In this document: piece by piece, positions 23,171-34,300 of the stretch | Layout: each line of letters begins with the position of its first letter | How positions within the stretch are numbered: the stretch's first letter is position 1 | Notes under the pieces: generated by a model | What the model was told of the DNA's origin: nothing | Seen by the model: only the letters and a program-made list of their open reading frames with translations | Databases searched by the model: none | Program-made: the position numbers and the translations under genes | Source of the DNA: Pleurodeles waltl | Taxonomy: Eukaryota; Chordata; Amphibia; Caudata; Salamandridae | Reading direction: 5' to 3' | Length of the DNA stretch: 64,000 nt | Assembly: GCF_031143425.1 (NCBI RefSeq) | Contig: NC_090439.1 | Span: 349,364,027 to 349,428,026, forward strand

Positions 23171-24095
23171 GGGGCATATTTATACTCCGTTTGCGCCAAA
23201 TTTGCGTCGTTTTTTTCGACGCAAATTCGGCGCAAAACTAACACCATATTTATACTTTGGCGTTAGACGCGTCTAGCGCCAAAGTATGAGGAAAGAGCGT
23301 CATTTTTTTGCGTGAACGCCTTCCTTGCGTTAATGAGATGCAAGGTAGGCGTTCCCGTCTAAAAAAATGACTGCGACGCAAATGCGTCGTATTTATACTC
23401 CCGGGCAAAAATCACGCCTGGGAGTGGGCGGGGCAAAAAACCCCGCATTTGCGCCGGATTTTAGCGCCTGGGTCAGGGCAGGCGTTAAGGGACCTGTGGG
23501 CTCAAAATGAGCCCACAGCTGCCCTCCCATGCCCCCAGGGACCCCCCCTGCCACCCTTACCCACCCCAGGAGGACACCCAAGGATGGAGGGACCCATCCC
23601 AGGGACATTCAGGTAAGTTCAGGTAAGTATAATTTTTTTTTTTATATATATTTTTTTGGCATAGGGGGGCCTGATTTGTGCCCCCTACATGCCTCAATGC
23701 CCAATGACCATGCCCAGGGGACATAAGTCCCCTGGGCATGGCCATTGGGCAAGGGGGCATGACTCCTGTCTTTACTAAGACAGGAGTCATGTAAATGGCG
23801 TCTGGGCGTCGTAAAAAATGGCGCAAATCGGGTGGAGGCGATTTTTTGGCGTCAACCTGACTTGCACCATTTTGAAAACGCCCTAACGCCATTTTTCCCT
23901 ACGCCGTCGCTGCCTGGTGTACGTGGTTTTTTTCCACGCACACCAGGCAGCGCCGGTCTGCTAGCGCCGGCTAACGCCATTCAATAAATACGGCGCCCGC
24001 ATGGTGCTTCAGAATGGCGTTAGCCGCCGCAAAACTTTTTGACGCTAAACTGCGCTAGCGCAGTTTAGCGTCAAAAAGTATAAATACGGGCCTTA
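23168..24095. mobile_element. 922-bp non-autonomous PIF/Harbinger-like element, TTA target duplication
   Basis: Second long copy of the hairpin-chain element, with the same termini GGGGCATATTTATAC and GTATAAATACGGGCC, flanked by TTA. It aligns along its full length with 20241-21153 with scattered substitutions and small indels, such as a duplicated TTCAGGTAAG at 23610-23625. It has no coding capacity of its own. Confidence 0.8.
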
Positions 24096-24115
24096 AAACC
24101 AAACACCAACAACAT

Positions 24116-24270
24116 GTGAGGAACGCTGTGTATTATACTGTGTGGTTGTGCAACCTTACTGTGTAATACATTGACAATACCGTCTTGGGTCCACTATGCA
24201 AGATGCTATTGTGAGCGTATTACACAGTGAGGTTGAACAACCACACCATATAGTACACCTCTTTCCTCAC
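24116..24270. mobile_element. 155-bp foldback element
   Basis: Left arm GTGAGGAACGCTGTG to TGTAATACATTGACAATA pairs with right arm TATTGTGAGCGTATTACA to TTTCCTCAC. A third diverged arm is at 25543-25600 (TATTGTGAGTGTATTACACA). The hairpin may thus be a solo MITE, or the left end of a longer element reaching 25600. No target duplication is evident. Confidence 0.65.
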
Positions 24271-26297
24271 TTTCGGGTGGCAGCGATGGTATAACTTGGT
24301 GTCACACATCACAGAAAGTTTTCATTAGACGGGAAGGGACCTGGTAGCCCACTGGCACATCTCCAAAAGATGTTTTCTGTGCAACAATATGGCACCCCTG
24401 GCACCAAGACTCAGATCAAGTCTGTATTGGGAAGAGGACTGAAGAAGGACTGCCCTTCTGTTCCCTGGACCTGGCAAAGAAAGGCTGCACCAAAGACCGG
24501 ACTGCACCTGCTGCTCCTGGGATGCAAAGAGAGGACTGTGCTTGTGGTGCCTTGCTCAAGCAAAAGCTATCCCCCAGGCAGAAGAGGTGAACTCCAACAG
24601 TCAATTGGCTGACTTCCTGTTCCAGCTTCAGGGCCAGAAAGGCTGAAGAAGCCTGCTTTGACAAGTCAGTAGACACAATCTCTTGAGTGTAACTGATTGT
24701 CAACATGCAGCCTAGGAGACAGAGTCCTGACACTCAAAGTTGCATCTGAGTCTGCTGGACCTGGGAGAATTTTCAGATCACAGATTGGCCACCCAAGAAT
24801 GATTCTAGCATTCATCAAAGGAAACCACTTGTTTCCTTTTGACCACAGACCACTAGTGCAGTGGCAACTGGACTTTTGCTGGACCCCCCTATACTTAAAG
24901 GGACATCGACCCCTGTAGCAAAAGTTGACCCACCAATACCATGAACTGAGGTGTAGCCCCTGAAACTCCCAGCCCCACCCTATCGACTGCACCACATCCA
25001 CAGAATTCTACAGCATCTTCAGCATCCTGTAACCCTTCCATCAAGACAACTCCATTGATGTCTATGGCAGTCATCCACAGAGCCTAGAACTGGATTTGAG
25101 ACTGCTTTTGTGACAAGGTAAGTGTCTTACAAATTCTTACTGGCCGAACTGACCTGCTTCTTGCTGGTGCTGGACACCCAAAGTGGGCCCGGGTACCTGA
25201 ACACATCTTTATAAAAATTATAAAAAGTTTTTTAAGTTTCTGTAAACCGTGGTGGTTGCCAATGTGTGTTTACATTTTGAATGAAAAGTAGTGATCTTTA
25301 CTTCAAATTGTATATCTCCTGGACCCTCTGGTGGATTTCATTGAATTTGGTGTCTAAAAATTAAAAAAATAATACTATTTTTATAAATTGGTGTTAAATT
25401 TCTTTCATGGTGTGTGACTTTCTTATTTGGTTGTTTTGGTACTTCTAAATACACTTTACATGTTCTGTTGTTCAAGCCTGATTGCTCAAAGCCCAGGATT
25501 GAATTAATTATTTTGCAAACAAGCCTGACTAGACCCAAGATGGTATTGTGAGTGTATTACACAGTGAGGTGGCACAACCACACCTTATGATATACCACTT
25601 TTCTTATCTAATGATAATAAATCCAAAAACAACAATAAAACAACAATAATAATACCAAAACGACATTGTAAACATGGCATGCTTTAAGTAAATGCACACT
25701 AAATCCATTGCCTAAATGACCTAACATAAAAAATGAACAAAACATGCAGAACCGTATAAAATACTTCACAAATATACTTTCTAGTTAAACGTTTTAAGGC
25801 TGCAGGACATTCAGAAACATCAAAATGTTTCTCAGGTGAGCTGTTTTCTTTAATGGCATCAAGATTTTGGCTTGACAGCATTTAGACCAAGTACCTGCCA
25901 TCCTGCTGTGTCTGGGGAGGCCATGGCCTCTGCTCCCCTGGTAGAGCCAAGCCCACCATATTTAGAAACTCCACATCTCTGGCAACTATCCAAAGACTTT
26001 AGATCAACAGCTGGTGAGGCAGTTGCTCTAAAGGCTAGAATGTTTGCCAATGATGTGCCATGTTTGTTTTTCAAGATTAAAACTCAAAGTAGGAGTTTCT
26101 CCTGCAAAAAAAGAAAAATCAATGGCATAGATACACATGGTCCTTTCTACTGACCAAGATGCCAATGAGTGATTTTCCTTTCTGGGACTACTGTGCCTTA
26201 TGTAGGCAAATATAGTGACTGTGACCCCACCCGTTATAGGTCAGGCCAATGGTCACAATGATCTGATGACCCTGTGGAGTACTGTTAAGATTGGGAT
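24271..26297. other. intronic sequence, possible dispersed repeat, no gene
   Basis: No coding signal. 24900-25535 looks like a repeat tail (short A/T runs, GTGTGTGACTTTCTTATTTGG) and ends at the hairpin arm at 25543-25600. No named family is claimed. Confidence 0.5.
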
Positions 26298-26481
26298 TGT
26301 TGGGAATGTCACCCTGCTTTGTGCATGACATTCATGATGTCATGAATGGCATGCGTGGAATGTTGGCATGAAGCGGGGGCCAGTTGGAGGAGAGCAGTTA
26401 AGGGAATAGGTGGTTCATCTTACATGCTGGTATCTAAATAAGCACCGCATATTCATTTAAAAGGTTGTTTTTATCATTACA
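26298..26481 (+). repeat. 5' LTR of the old gypsy (184 bp)
   Basis: TG...CA ended and similar over its whole length to 41599-41783, with a modest number of substitutions such as ACCCTGCTTTGTGC versus ACCCAGCTTTGTGC. The adjacent sequence TTTTGGTGACTTGGACC is where a primer-binding site would lie. Confidence 0.8.
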
Positions 26482-27159
26482 AATTTTGGTGACTTGGACC
26501 TGCTCTCCATCCAAGCATGAGGTGAACCAGGACCCACAGGAAAGATTTCCGAACAGTCGGAGTGGTAGAGGAAATCGGACGAGAATCACAAAACTAAGGT
26601 AGCAGCCGGAGACCGATCTTACCTGACTCTTCGGCGTTCTGGATAAGCAACACCAAAAGCACCGGTAACTGATTTGCAATGCATGAGTGTAACACGATAC
26701 GCCCGCCTGGTGTTTCGCTTAATAGAGGCATCAGCTTAGTTGTTGGGATAAAGAGAGCGACTTCACTTGACCCAGGGCCCCAGCTCCAATCAGCATCATC
26801 CCGTGACTCGGATCTCACTGGTTTCAGGCACCATTTTAAGTGTATCCTTACTGTTACACCAACATCAGCGTTCTACATCAATAAAGGGAGTGTCAGCACA
26901 TGACTTGGTCCTCAGTAGAGTTGGAGACCATTTTAGGTGTATCCTCATGGTGATACACACACCACAGCACTTTATCAGTAGCGTTTTACCTTTAAACGGT
27001 GATATGCACACCTGTCAAACAAATCTATAGCCCACCTGAATATTCATCACATCCAGCAAATATGGACAGTGAGGCTATGCAAAGTATAGTTTCACCACCA
27101 CTTTAATAGATGGACACACTTTTCGACCATCAAGGAAAAGGACAGAGATCCTAGGGTGG

Positions 27160-28042
27160 TTGCAGCAGTACAATCTACATATAATATTGGATCCTAGATC
27201 CAACGAGCAGGTGTTGGTGGTGCAGGAGGAAGAAGGGGTTGACAGGATACTACAAAAATTTGGCAAAGTATTTGAAAATAGAGTAGGTGTGTTGAAGGGG
27301 TATGTGCATGAGATCAAGATAAAGAGTGCGGTGGTACTGGTAAGACATAATTTGCTAAGGGTGTCAATAGTAGTAAGAAATGAAGTTAAAGATATTTTAA
27401 AGGAGATGCAAAGGGAGGATATAATTGAACCGGTGGAAGCATCGGAATGGTTATTGCCAGTGGTTATAACAAAGAAAGTTGGTGGACGTTTGAGATTCTA
27501 TGTGGTTCTCAGGTCGTTGAACCAGGCTATAAAGTTGGACGGTTTCCCTTACCTAACATTTCGGAGATGGTGTTACAGTTGAATGGGGCTAAGCACTTTA
27601 CAAATTAGATCTAAAGTCTGCATACCATCAGATTAAGTTACATGAGATTTCAAAGAATTTAACGGCTTTCATAACCATGGAAGGGGTGTTTCTATTTACA
27701 AGACTACCATTTGGGCTGGCATCAGCTTCTAGTTTCTTACAACGGTTCATGAATATTTTATCGGAAGGTGTCCCGGGTGTAAGATTTTTCCAACATGATA
27801 TTCTGATTTATGGAGCTACGAAGGAAGAGCACAACAGCATTTTGATGAGGGTGTTGGAAATCTCGAGGCAGGCAGGACCGACATTAAGTAAAAAAAAATT
27901 TAAATTCTTAGTGGAGGAAATAAAATATTTAGGGTATACTATTTCGAAGCAAGGAGTTAGTCCCAAGGAGGATTTAGTTAAATCTATTACGGAAGCCTCA
28001 ACACCTACAGGGAAAGATCAGCTAGGATCTTTTATGGGATGA
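27160..28042 (+). pseudogene. reverse transcriptase remnant of the old gypsy
   Basis: The first frame (27160-27582) carries EMQREDIIEPVEASEWLLPV and a decayed VVLRSLNQAIKLDGFP. After a frameshift the second (27677-28042) carries LFTRLPFGLASASSFLQRFM and FQHDILIYG, where a working RT has Y-x-D-D-x-L-I-Y, then ISRQAGPTLSKKKFKFLVEEIKYLGYTIS. The catalytic first Asp of the YxDD box is replaced by His. Frameshifts and stops rule out function. Confidence 0.82.
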
Positions 28043-28169
28043 GTTGAATATTAGTCCAAATTAGTGAGCAACTTCACGGAAAAAAACAAGCCTTTGAGGG
28101 AACATTTATAAGCATTAAGGAAGCAATTTTGAATGCCAGGATTCTAACTCCTTTTCAACCAAAGAGTAG

Positions 28170-28639
28170 GTAGGACTGTAGTGACGGTGGATGCCAGTGC
28201 ACATGGATTAGGGGTAGTATTATCAAAGTACAAAGGTGGGGTAGAGAAGCCAGTGGCGTTTGCGTCAAGGTCTCTAAGTCAAACATAACGTAACTATGCT
28301 GTGATTGAAAAGGAAGCATTAGCTGTGGAGTGGGGTGTGGAGTATTTTCGCACATATGTGTGGGACATCTATTTTACATTGCGTACTGATCATAAGCCAT
28401 TGTTGAGAGTATTGCAACTCAGTGGTACCAATAGGGTAACTGAGAGGTTGGCTAGACTAGCATCTCACCTTCCAGAGTACCATTGTGAGGTGGAGTATAT
28501 GGCAGGCTGGAAAAATGCACAGGCTGACTGCATGTCAAGGTTGCCTTTGGAAACAATTGCCGATCAGCAAGGAGATGATGAAGTTGTATGTGTTGCAGTG
28601 GAGGATGCATTGAAAGGGGACTTTAAAGCTATTACATGA
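28170..28639 (+). pseudogene. RNase H remnant of the old gypsy
   Basis: Shows VTVDASAHGLG at about 28176, then IEKEALAVEWGVEYFRTYVW, LRTDHKPLLRVL and the usual RNase H tail EYMAGWKNAQADCMSRLP. A stop codon interrupts it near 28288. It ends 25 bp before the insertion point of the Gmr1-like element, which separates it from its integrase. Confidence 0.82.
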
Positions 28640-28666
28640 TAAGAGTGGGAGATAGCTGTACGTAGT

Positions 28667-31352
28667 TGTAGGAAGTTGGCTCTGTATGTGCTATTTCAAA
28701 GTAGGGAATAGCATGCACAGAGTCCAAGGGTTCCCCTTAGAGGTAAAATAGTGGTAAAAAGAGATAATACTAATGCTCTATTTTGTGGTAGTGTGGTCGA
28801 GCAGTAGGCTTATCCAAGGAGTAGTGTTAAGCATTTGTTGTACATACACATAGACAATAAATGAGGTACACACACTCAGAGACAAATCCAGCCAATAGGT
28901 TTTGTTATAGAAAAATATCTTTTCTTAGTTTATTTTAAGAACCACAGGTTCAAATTTAACATGTAATATCTTGTTTGAAAGGTATTGCAGGTAAGTACAT
29001 TAGGAACTTTGAATTATTTCAATTGCATGTATACTTTTCAAGTTATTCACAAATAGCTATTTTAAAAGTGGACACAGTGCAATTTTCACAGTTCCTGGGG
29101 GAGGTAAGTTTTTGTTAGTTTTACCAGGTAAGTAAGACACTTACAGGGTTCAGTTCTGGGTCCAAGGTAGCCCACCGTTGGGGGTTCAGAGCAACCCCAA
29201 AGTCACCACACCAGCAGCTCAGGGCCGGTCAGGTGCAGAGTTCAAAGCGGTGCCCAAAACGCATAGGCTTCAATGGAGAGAAGGGGGTGCCCCGGTTCCA
29301 GTCTGCCAGCAGGTAAGTACCCGCGTCTTCGGAGGGCAGACCAGGGGGGTTTTGTAGGGCACTGGGGGGGACACAAGCCCACACAGAAATTTCACCCTCA
29401 GCGGCGCGGGGGCGGCCGGGTGCAGTGTTAGAACAAGCGTCGGGTTCGCAATGGAAGTCAATGAGAGATCAAGGGATCTCTTCAGCGCTGCAGGCAGGCA
29501 AGGGGGGGCTTCCTCGGGGAAACCTCCACTTGGGCAAGGGAGAGGGACTCCTGGGGGTCACTTCTGCAGTGAAAGTCCGGTCCTTCAGGTCCTGGGGGCT
29601 GCGGGTGCAGGGTCTTTTCCAGGCGTCGGGACTTAGGTTTCAGAGAGTCGCAGTCAGGGGAAGCCTCGGGATTCCCTCTGCAGGCGGCGCTGTGGGGGCT
29701 CAGGGGGGACAGGTTTTGGTACTCACAATCGTAGAGTAGTCCGGGGGTCCTCCCTGAGGTGTTGGTTCTCCACCAGCCGAGTCGGGGTCGCCGGGTGCAG
29801 TGTTGCAAGTCTCACGCTTCTTGCGGGGAGATTGCAGGGTTCTTTAAAGCTGCTCCTTTGGATAAAGTTGCAGTCTTTTTGGAGCAGGTCCGCTGTCCTC
29901 GGGAGTTTCTTGTCGTCGTCGAAGCAGGGCAGTCCTCAGAGGATTCAGAGGTCGCTGGTCCCTTTGGAAGGCGTCGCTGGAGCAGAGTTCTTTGGAATGC
30001 AGGAGACAGGCCGGTGAGTTTCTGGAGCCAAGGCAGTTGTTGTCTTCTGGTCTTCCTCTGCAGGGGTTTTCAGCTAGGCAGTCCTTCTTCTTGTTGTTGC
30101 AGGAATCTAATTTCTAGGTTCAGGGAGAGCCCTTAAATACTAAATTTAAGGGCGTGTTTAGGTCTGGGGGGTTAGTAGCCAATGGCTACTAGCCCTGAGG
30201 GTGAGTACACCCTCTTTGTGCCTCCTCCCAAGGGGAGGGGGTCACATCCCTAATCCTATTGAGGGAATCCTCCATCTGCAAGATGGAGGATTTCTAAAAG
30301 TTAGAGTCACCTCAGCTCAGGACACCTTAGGGGCTGTCCTGACTGGCCAGTGACTCCTCCTTGTTATTCTCATTATTTTCTCCGGCCTTGCCGCCAAAAG
30401 TGGGGGCCGGGGCCGGAGGGGGCGGGCAACTCCACTAGCTGGAGTGTCCTGCGGTGCTGTGACAAAGGGGTGAGCCTTTGAGGCTCACCGCCAGGTGTTA
30501 CAGCTCCTGCCTGGGGGAGGTGTTAGCATCTCCACCCAGTGCAGGCTTTGTTACTGGCCTCAGAGTGACAAAGGCACTCTCCCCATGAGGCCAGCAACAT
30601 GTCTCTAGTGTGGCAGGCTGCTGGAACCAGTCAGTCTACACAGATAGTCGGTTAAGTTTCAGGGGGCACCTCTAAGGTGCCCTCTGTGGTGTACTTTACA
30701 ATAAAATGTACACTGGCATCAGTGTGCATTTATTGTGCTGAGAAGTTTGATACCAAACTTCCCAGTTTTCAGTGTAGCCATTATGGTGCTGGGGAGTTCG
30801 TGTAAAACAGACTCCCAGACCATATACTCTTATGGCTACCCTGCACTTACAATGTCTAAGGTTTTGCTTAGACACTGTAGGGGCACAGCGCTCATGCACT
30901 GGTACCCTCACCCATGGTATAGTGCACCCTGCCTTAGGGCTGTAAGGCCTGCTAGAGGGGTGTCTTACCTATACTACATAGGCAGTGAGAGGCTGGCATG
31001 GCACCCTGAGGGGAGTGCCATGTCTACTTACTCATTTTGTTCTCACTAGCACACACAAGCTGGTAAGCAGTGTGTCTGTGCTGGGTGAGGGGTCTCTAGG
31101 GTGGCATAATACATGCTGCAGCCCTTAGAGACCTTCCCTGGCATCAGGGCCCTTGGTACCAGAGGTACCAGTTACAAGGGACTTATCTGGGTGCCAGGGT
31201 GTGCCAATTGTGGAATCAAAAGTACAGGTTAGGGAAAGAACACTGGTGCTGGGGCCTGGTTAGCAGGCCTCAGCACACTTTCAATTCAAAACATAGCATC
31301 AGCAAAGGCAAAAAGTCAGGGGGTAACCATGCCAAGGAGGCATTTCCTTACA
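28667..31352 (-). repeat. 3' LTR of the intact element (2686 bp)
   Basis: TGTAGGAAGTTGG...TTTCCTTACA on the plus strand. Same length as the 5' LTR and nearly identical to it. The C run with flanking A residues at 31353-31370 is the polypurine tract on the coding strand. Confidence 0.92.
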
Positions 31353-31372
31353 CAACCCCCCCCCAAACGAAA
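31353..31372 (-). promoter_or_regulatory. polypurine tract
   Basis: On the coding (minus) strand a run of nine G preceded by TTT and followed by TTG abuts the 3' LTR, the position of the plus-strand primer in LTR retrotransposons. The rearranged copy has the equivalent tract at 5178-5195. Confidence 0.7.
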
Positions 31373-31382
31373 GAGGATGAGA

Positions 31383-34300
31383 CTAACCTTTCCCAAGAGA
31401 GTCTTCATTTTCTAAGTGGAAGAACCTGGGAAGGCCATCTGCATTGGCATGGGCCGTCCCAGGTCTGTGTTCCACTATAAAGTCCATTCCCTGTAGGGAG
31501 ATGGACCACCTCAACAGTTTTGGATTTTCACCTTTCATTTGCATCAGCCATCTGAGAGGTCTGTGGTCAGTCTGAACTAGGAAGTGAGTACCAAAGAGGT
31601 ATGGCCTCAGCTTCTTCAGGGACCAAACCACAGCAAAGGCCTCCCTCTCAATGGCACTCCAACGCTGCTCCCTGGGGAGTAACCTCCTGCTAATGAAGGC
31701 AACAGGCTGGTCAAGGCCATCATCATTTGTTTGGAACAAAACTGCCCCTATCCCATGTTCAGAGGCATCTGTTTGCACAATGAACTGCTTGGAGTAATCT
31801 GGAGCTTTTAGAACTGGTGCTGTGCGCATAGCTTGTTTCAGGGTGTCAAAGGCCTGTTGGCATTCTACAGTCCAGTTTACTTTCTTGGGCATTTTCTTGG
31901 AGGTGAGTTCTGTGAGGGCTGTCACAATGGATCCATATCCCTTCACAAACCTCCTGTAGTACCCAGTCAAGCCAAGGAATGCCCTGACTTGAGTCTGGGT
32001 TTTTGGAGCTGCCCAGTCCAGAATAGTCTGGATCTTAGGCTGGAGTGGCTGAACTTGGCCTCCACCTACAAGGTGTCCCAAGTAAACCACAGTTCCCTGC
32101 CCTATCTGGCATTTGGATGCCTTGATAGAGAGGCCTGCAGATTGCAGAGCCTTCAAAACCTTATTCAGGTGGACCAGGTGATCCTGCCAGGTGGAGCTGA
32201 AGACAGCAATATCATCAAGATAAGCTGCACTAAAGGATTCCAGCCCAGCAAGGACTTGATTCACCAACCTTTGGAAGGTGGCAGGGGCATTCTTTAAACC
32301 AAAGGGCATAACAGTGAACTGATAATGCCCATCAGGGGTGGAGAATGCTGTCTTTTCTTTTGCTCCAGGGGCCATTTTGATTTGCCAGTACCCTGCTGTT
32401 AAGTCAAAGGTACTTAAGAATTTGGCAGCCCCTAATTTGTCTATTAGCTCATCAGCTCTAGGAATGGGATGAGCATCTGTCTTTGTGACAGAGTTGAGAC
32501 CTCTGTAGTCCACACAAAACCTCATCTCTCTCTTTCCTTCTTTGGTGTGAGGTTTGGGGACTAAGACCACTGGGCTAGCCCAGGGGCTGTCAGAGTACTC
32601 AATTACTCCCAATTCCAGCATCTTGTGGACTTCCACCTTGATGCTTTCCTTAACTTGGTCAGACTGTCTAAATATTTTGTTTTTGACAGGCATGCTGTCT
32701 CCTTTGTCCACATCATGGGTACACAGGTGTGTCTGACCAGGGGTTAGGGAAAAGAGTTCAGCAAACTGCTGCAGGACCTTCCTGCAGTCAGACTGCTGTT
32801 GGCTAGAGAGGGTGTCTGAGTAGATCACTCCATCTACTGAGCCATCTTTAGGGTCTGATGAGAGGAGATCAGGGAGAGGTTCACTCTGAGCTTCCTGGTC
32901 CTCATCTGTTACCATCAACAGATTTACATCAGCCCTGTCATGGAAGAGCTTAAGGCGGTTCACATGGATCACCCTCTTGGGGCTCCTGCTTGTGCCCAGG
33001 TCTACCAGGTAGGTGACCTGACTCTTCCTTTCAAGTACTGGGTAAGGGCCACTCCATTTGTCCTGGAGTGCCCTGGGAGCCACAGGCTCCAGAACCCAGA
33101 CTTTCTGCCCTGGTTGAAATTCAACCAGTGCAGCCTTTTGGTCATACCACAACTTCTGGAGCTGTTGGCTGGCCTCAAGGTTTTTACTTGCCTTTTCCAT
33201 GTACTCTGCCATTCTTGAGCGAAGGCCAAGTACATAGTCCACTATGTCTTGTTTAGGCTCATGAAGAGGTCTCTCCCAGCCTTCTTTAACAAGAGCAAGT
33301 GGTCCCCTTACAGGGTGGCCAAACAGAAGTTCAAAGGGTGAGAATCCTACTCCCTTCTGAGGCACCTCTCTGTAAGCGAAAAGCAGACATGGCAGGAGGA
33401 CATCCCATCTCCTTTTGAGTTTTTCTGGGAGCCCCATGATCATGCCCTTTAATGTCTTGTTGAATCTCTCAACAAGGCCATTAGTTTGTGGATGATATGG
33501 TGTAGTGAATTTATAAGTCACTCCACACTCATTCCACATGTGTTTTAGGTATGCTGACATGAAGTTGGTACCTCTGTCAGACACCACCTCCTTAGGGAAA
33601 CCCACTCTGGTAAAGATACCAATGAGGGCCTTGGCTACTGCAGGGGCAGTAGTCGACCTAAGGGGAATAGCTTCAGGATACCTAGTAGCATGATCCACTA
33701 CTACTAGGATGTACATATTTCCTGAGGCTGTGGGAGGTTCTAGTGGACCAACTATGTCCACACCCACTCTTTCAAAGGGGACCCCCACCACTGGAAGTGG
33801 AATGAGGGGGGCCTTTGGATGCCCACCTGTCTTACCACTGGATTGACAGGTGGGGCAGGAGAGGCAAAACTCCTTAACCTTCTGGGAGATATTGGGCCAG
33901 TAGAAGTGGTTGACTAACCTCTCCCACGTCTTGGTTTGTCCCAAATGCCCAGCAAGGGGAATATCATGGGCTAAGGTCAGAATAAACTCTCTGAAACCCT
34001 GAGGCACTACCACTCTCCTAGTGGCACCAGGTTTGGGATCTCTTGCCTCAGTGTACAGGAGTCCATCTTCCCAATAGACCCTATGTGTTCCATTTTTCTT
34101 GCCTTTGGACTCTTCAGCAGCTTGCTGCCTAAGGCCTTCAAGAGAGGGACAGGTTTCTTGTCCCTTACACAACTCTTCCCTTGAGGGTCCCCCTGGGCCC
34201 AAGAGCTCAACCTGATAAGGTTCCAGCTCCATAGGCTCAGTTCCCTCAGAGGGCAGAACTTCTTCCTGAGAAGAGAGGTTCTCTTTTTGGTGTTGTGTTG

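Noticed and set aside
26679..27030. Gag of the old gypsy between its 5' LTR and RT
   Set aside because: The short frames there lack a zinc knuckle or capsid-like pattern; Gag seems deleted or decayed beyond recognition.
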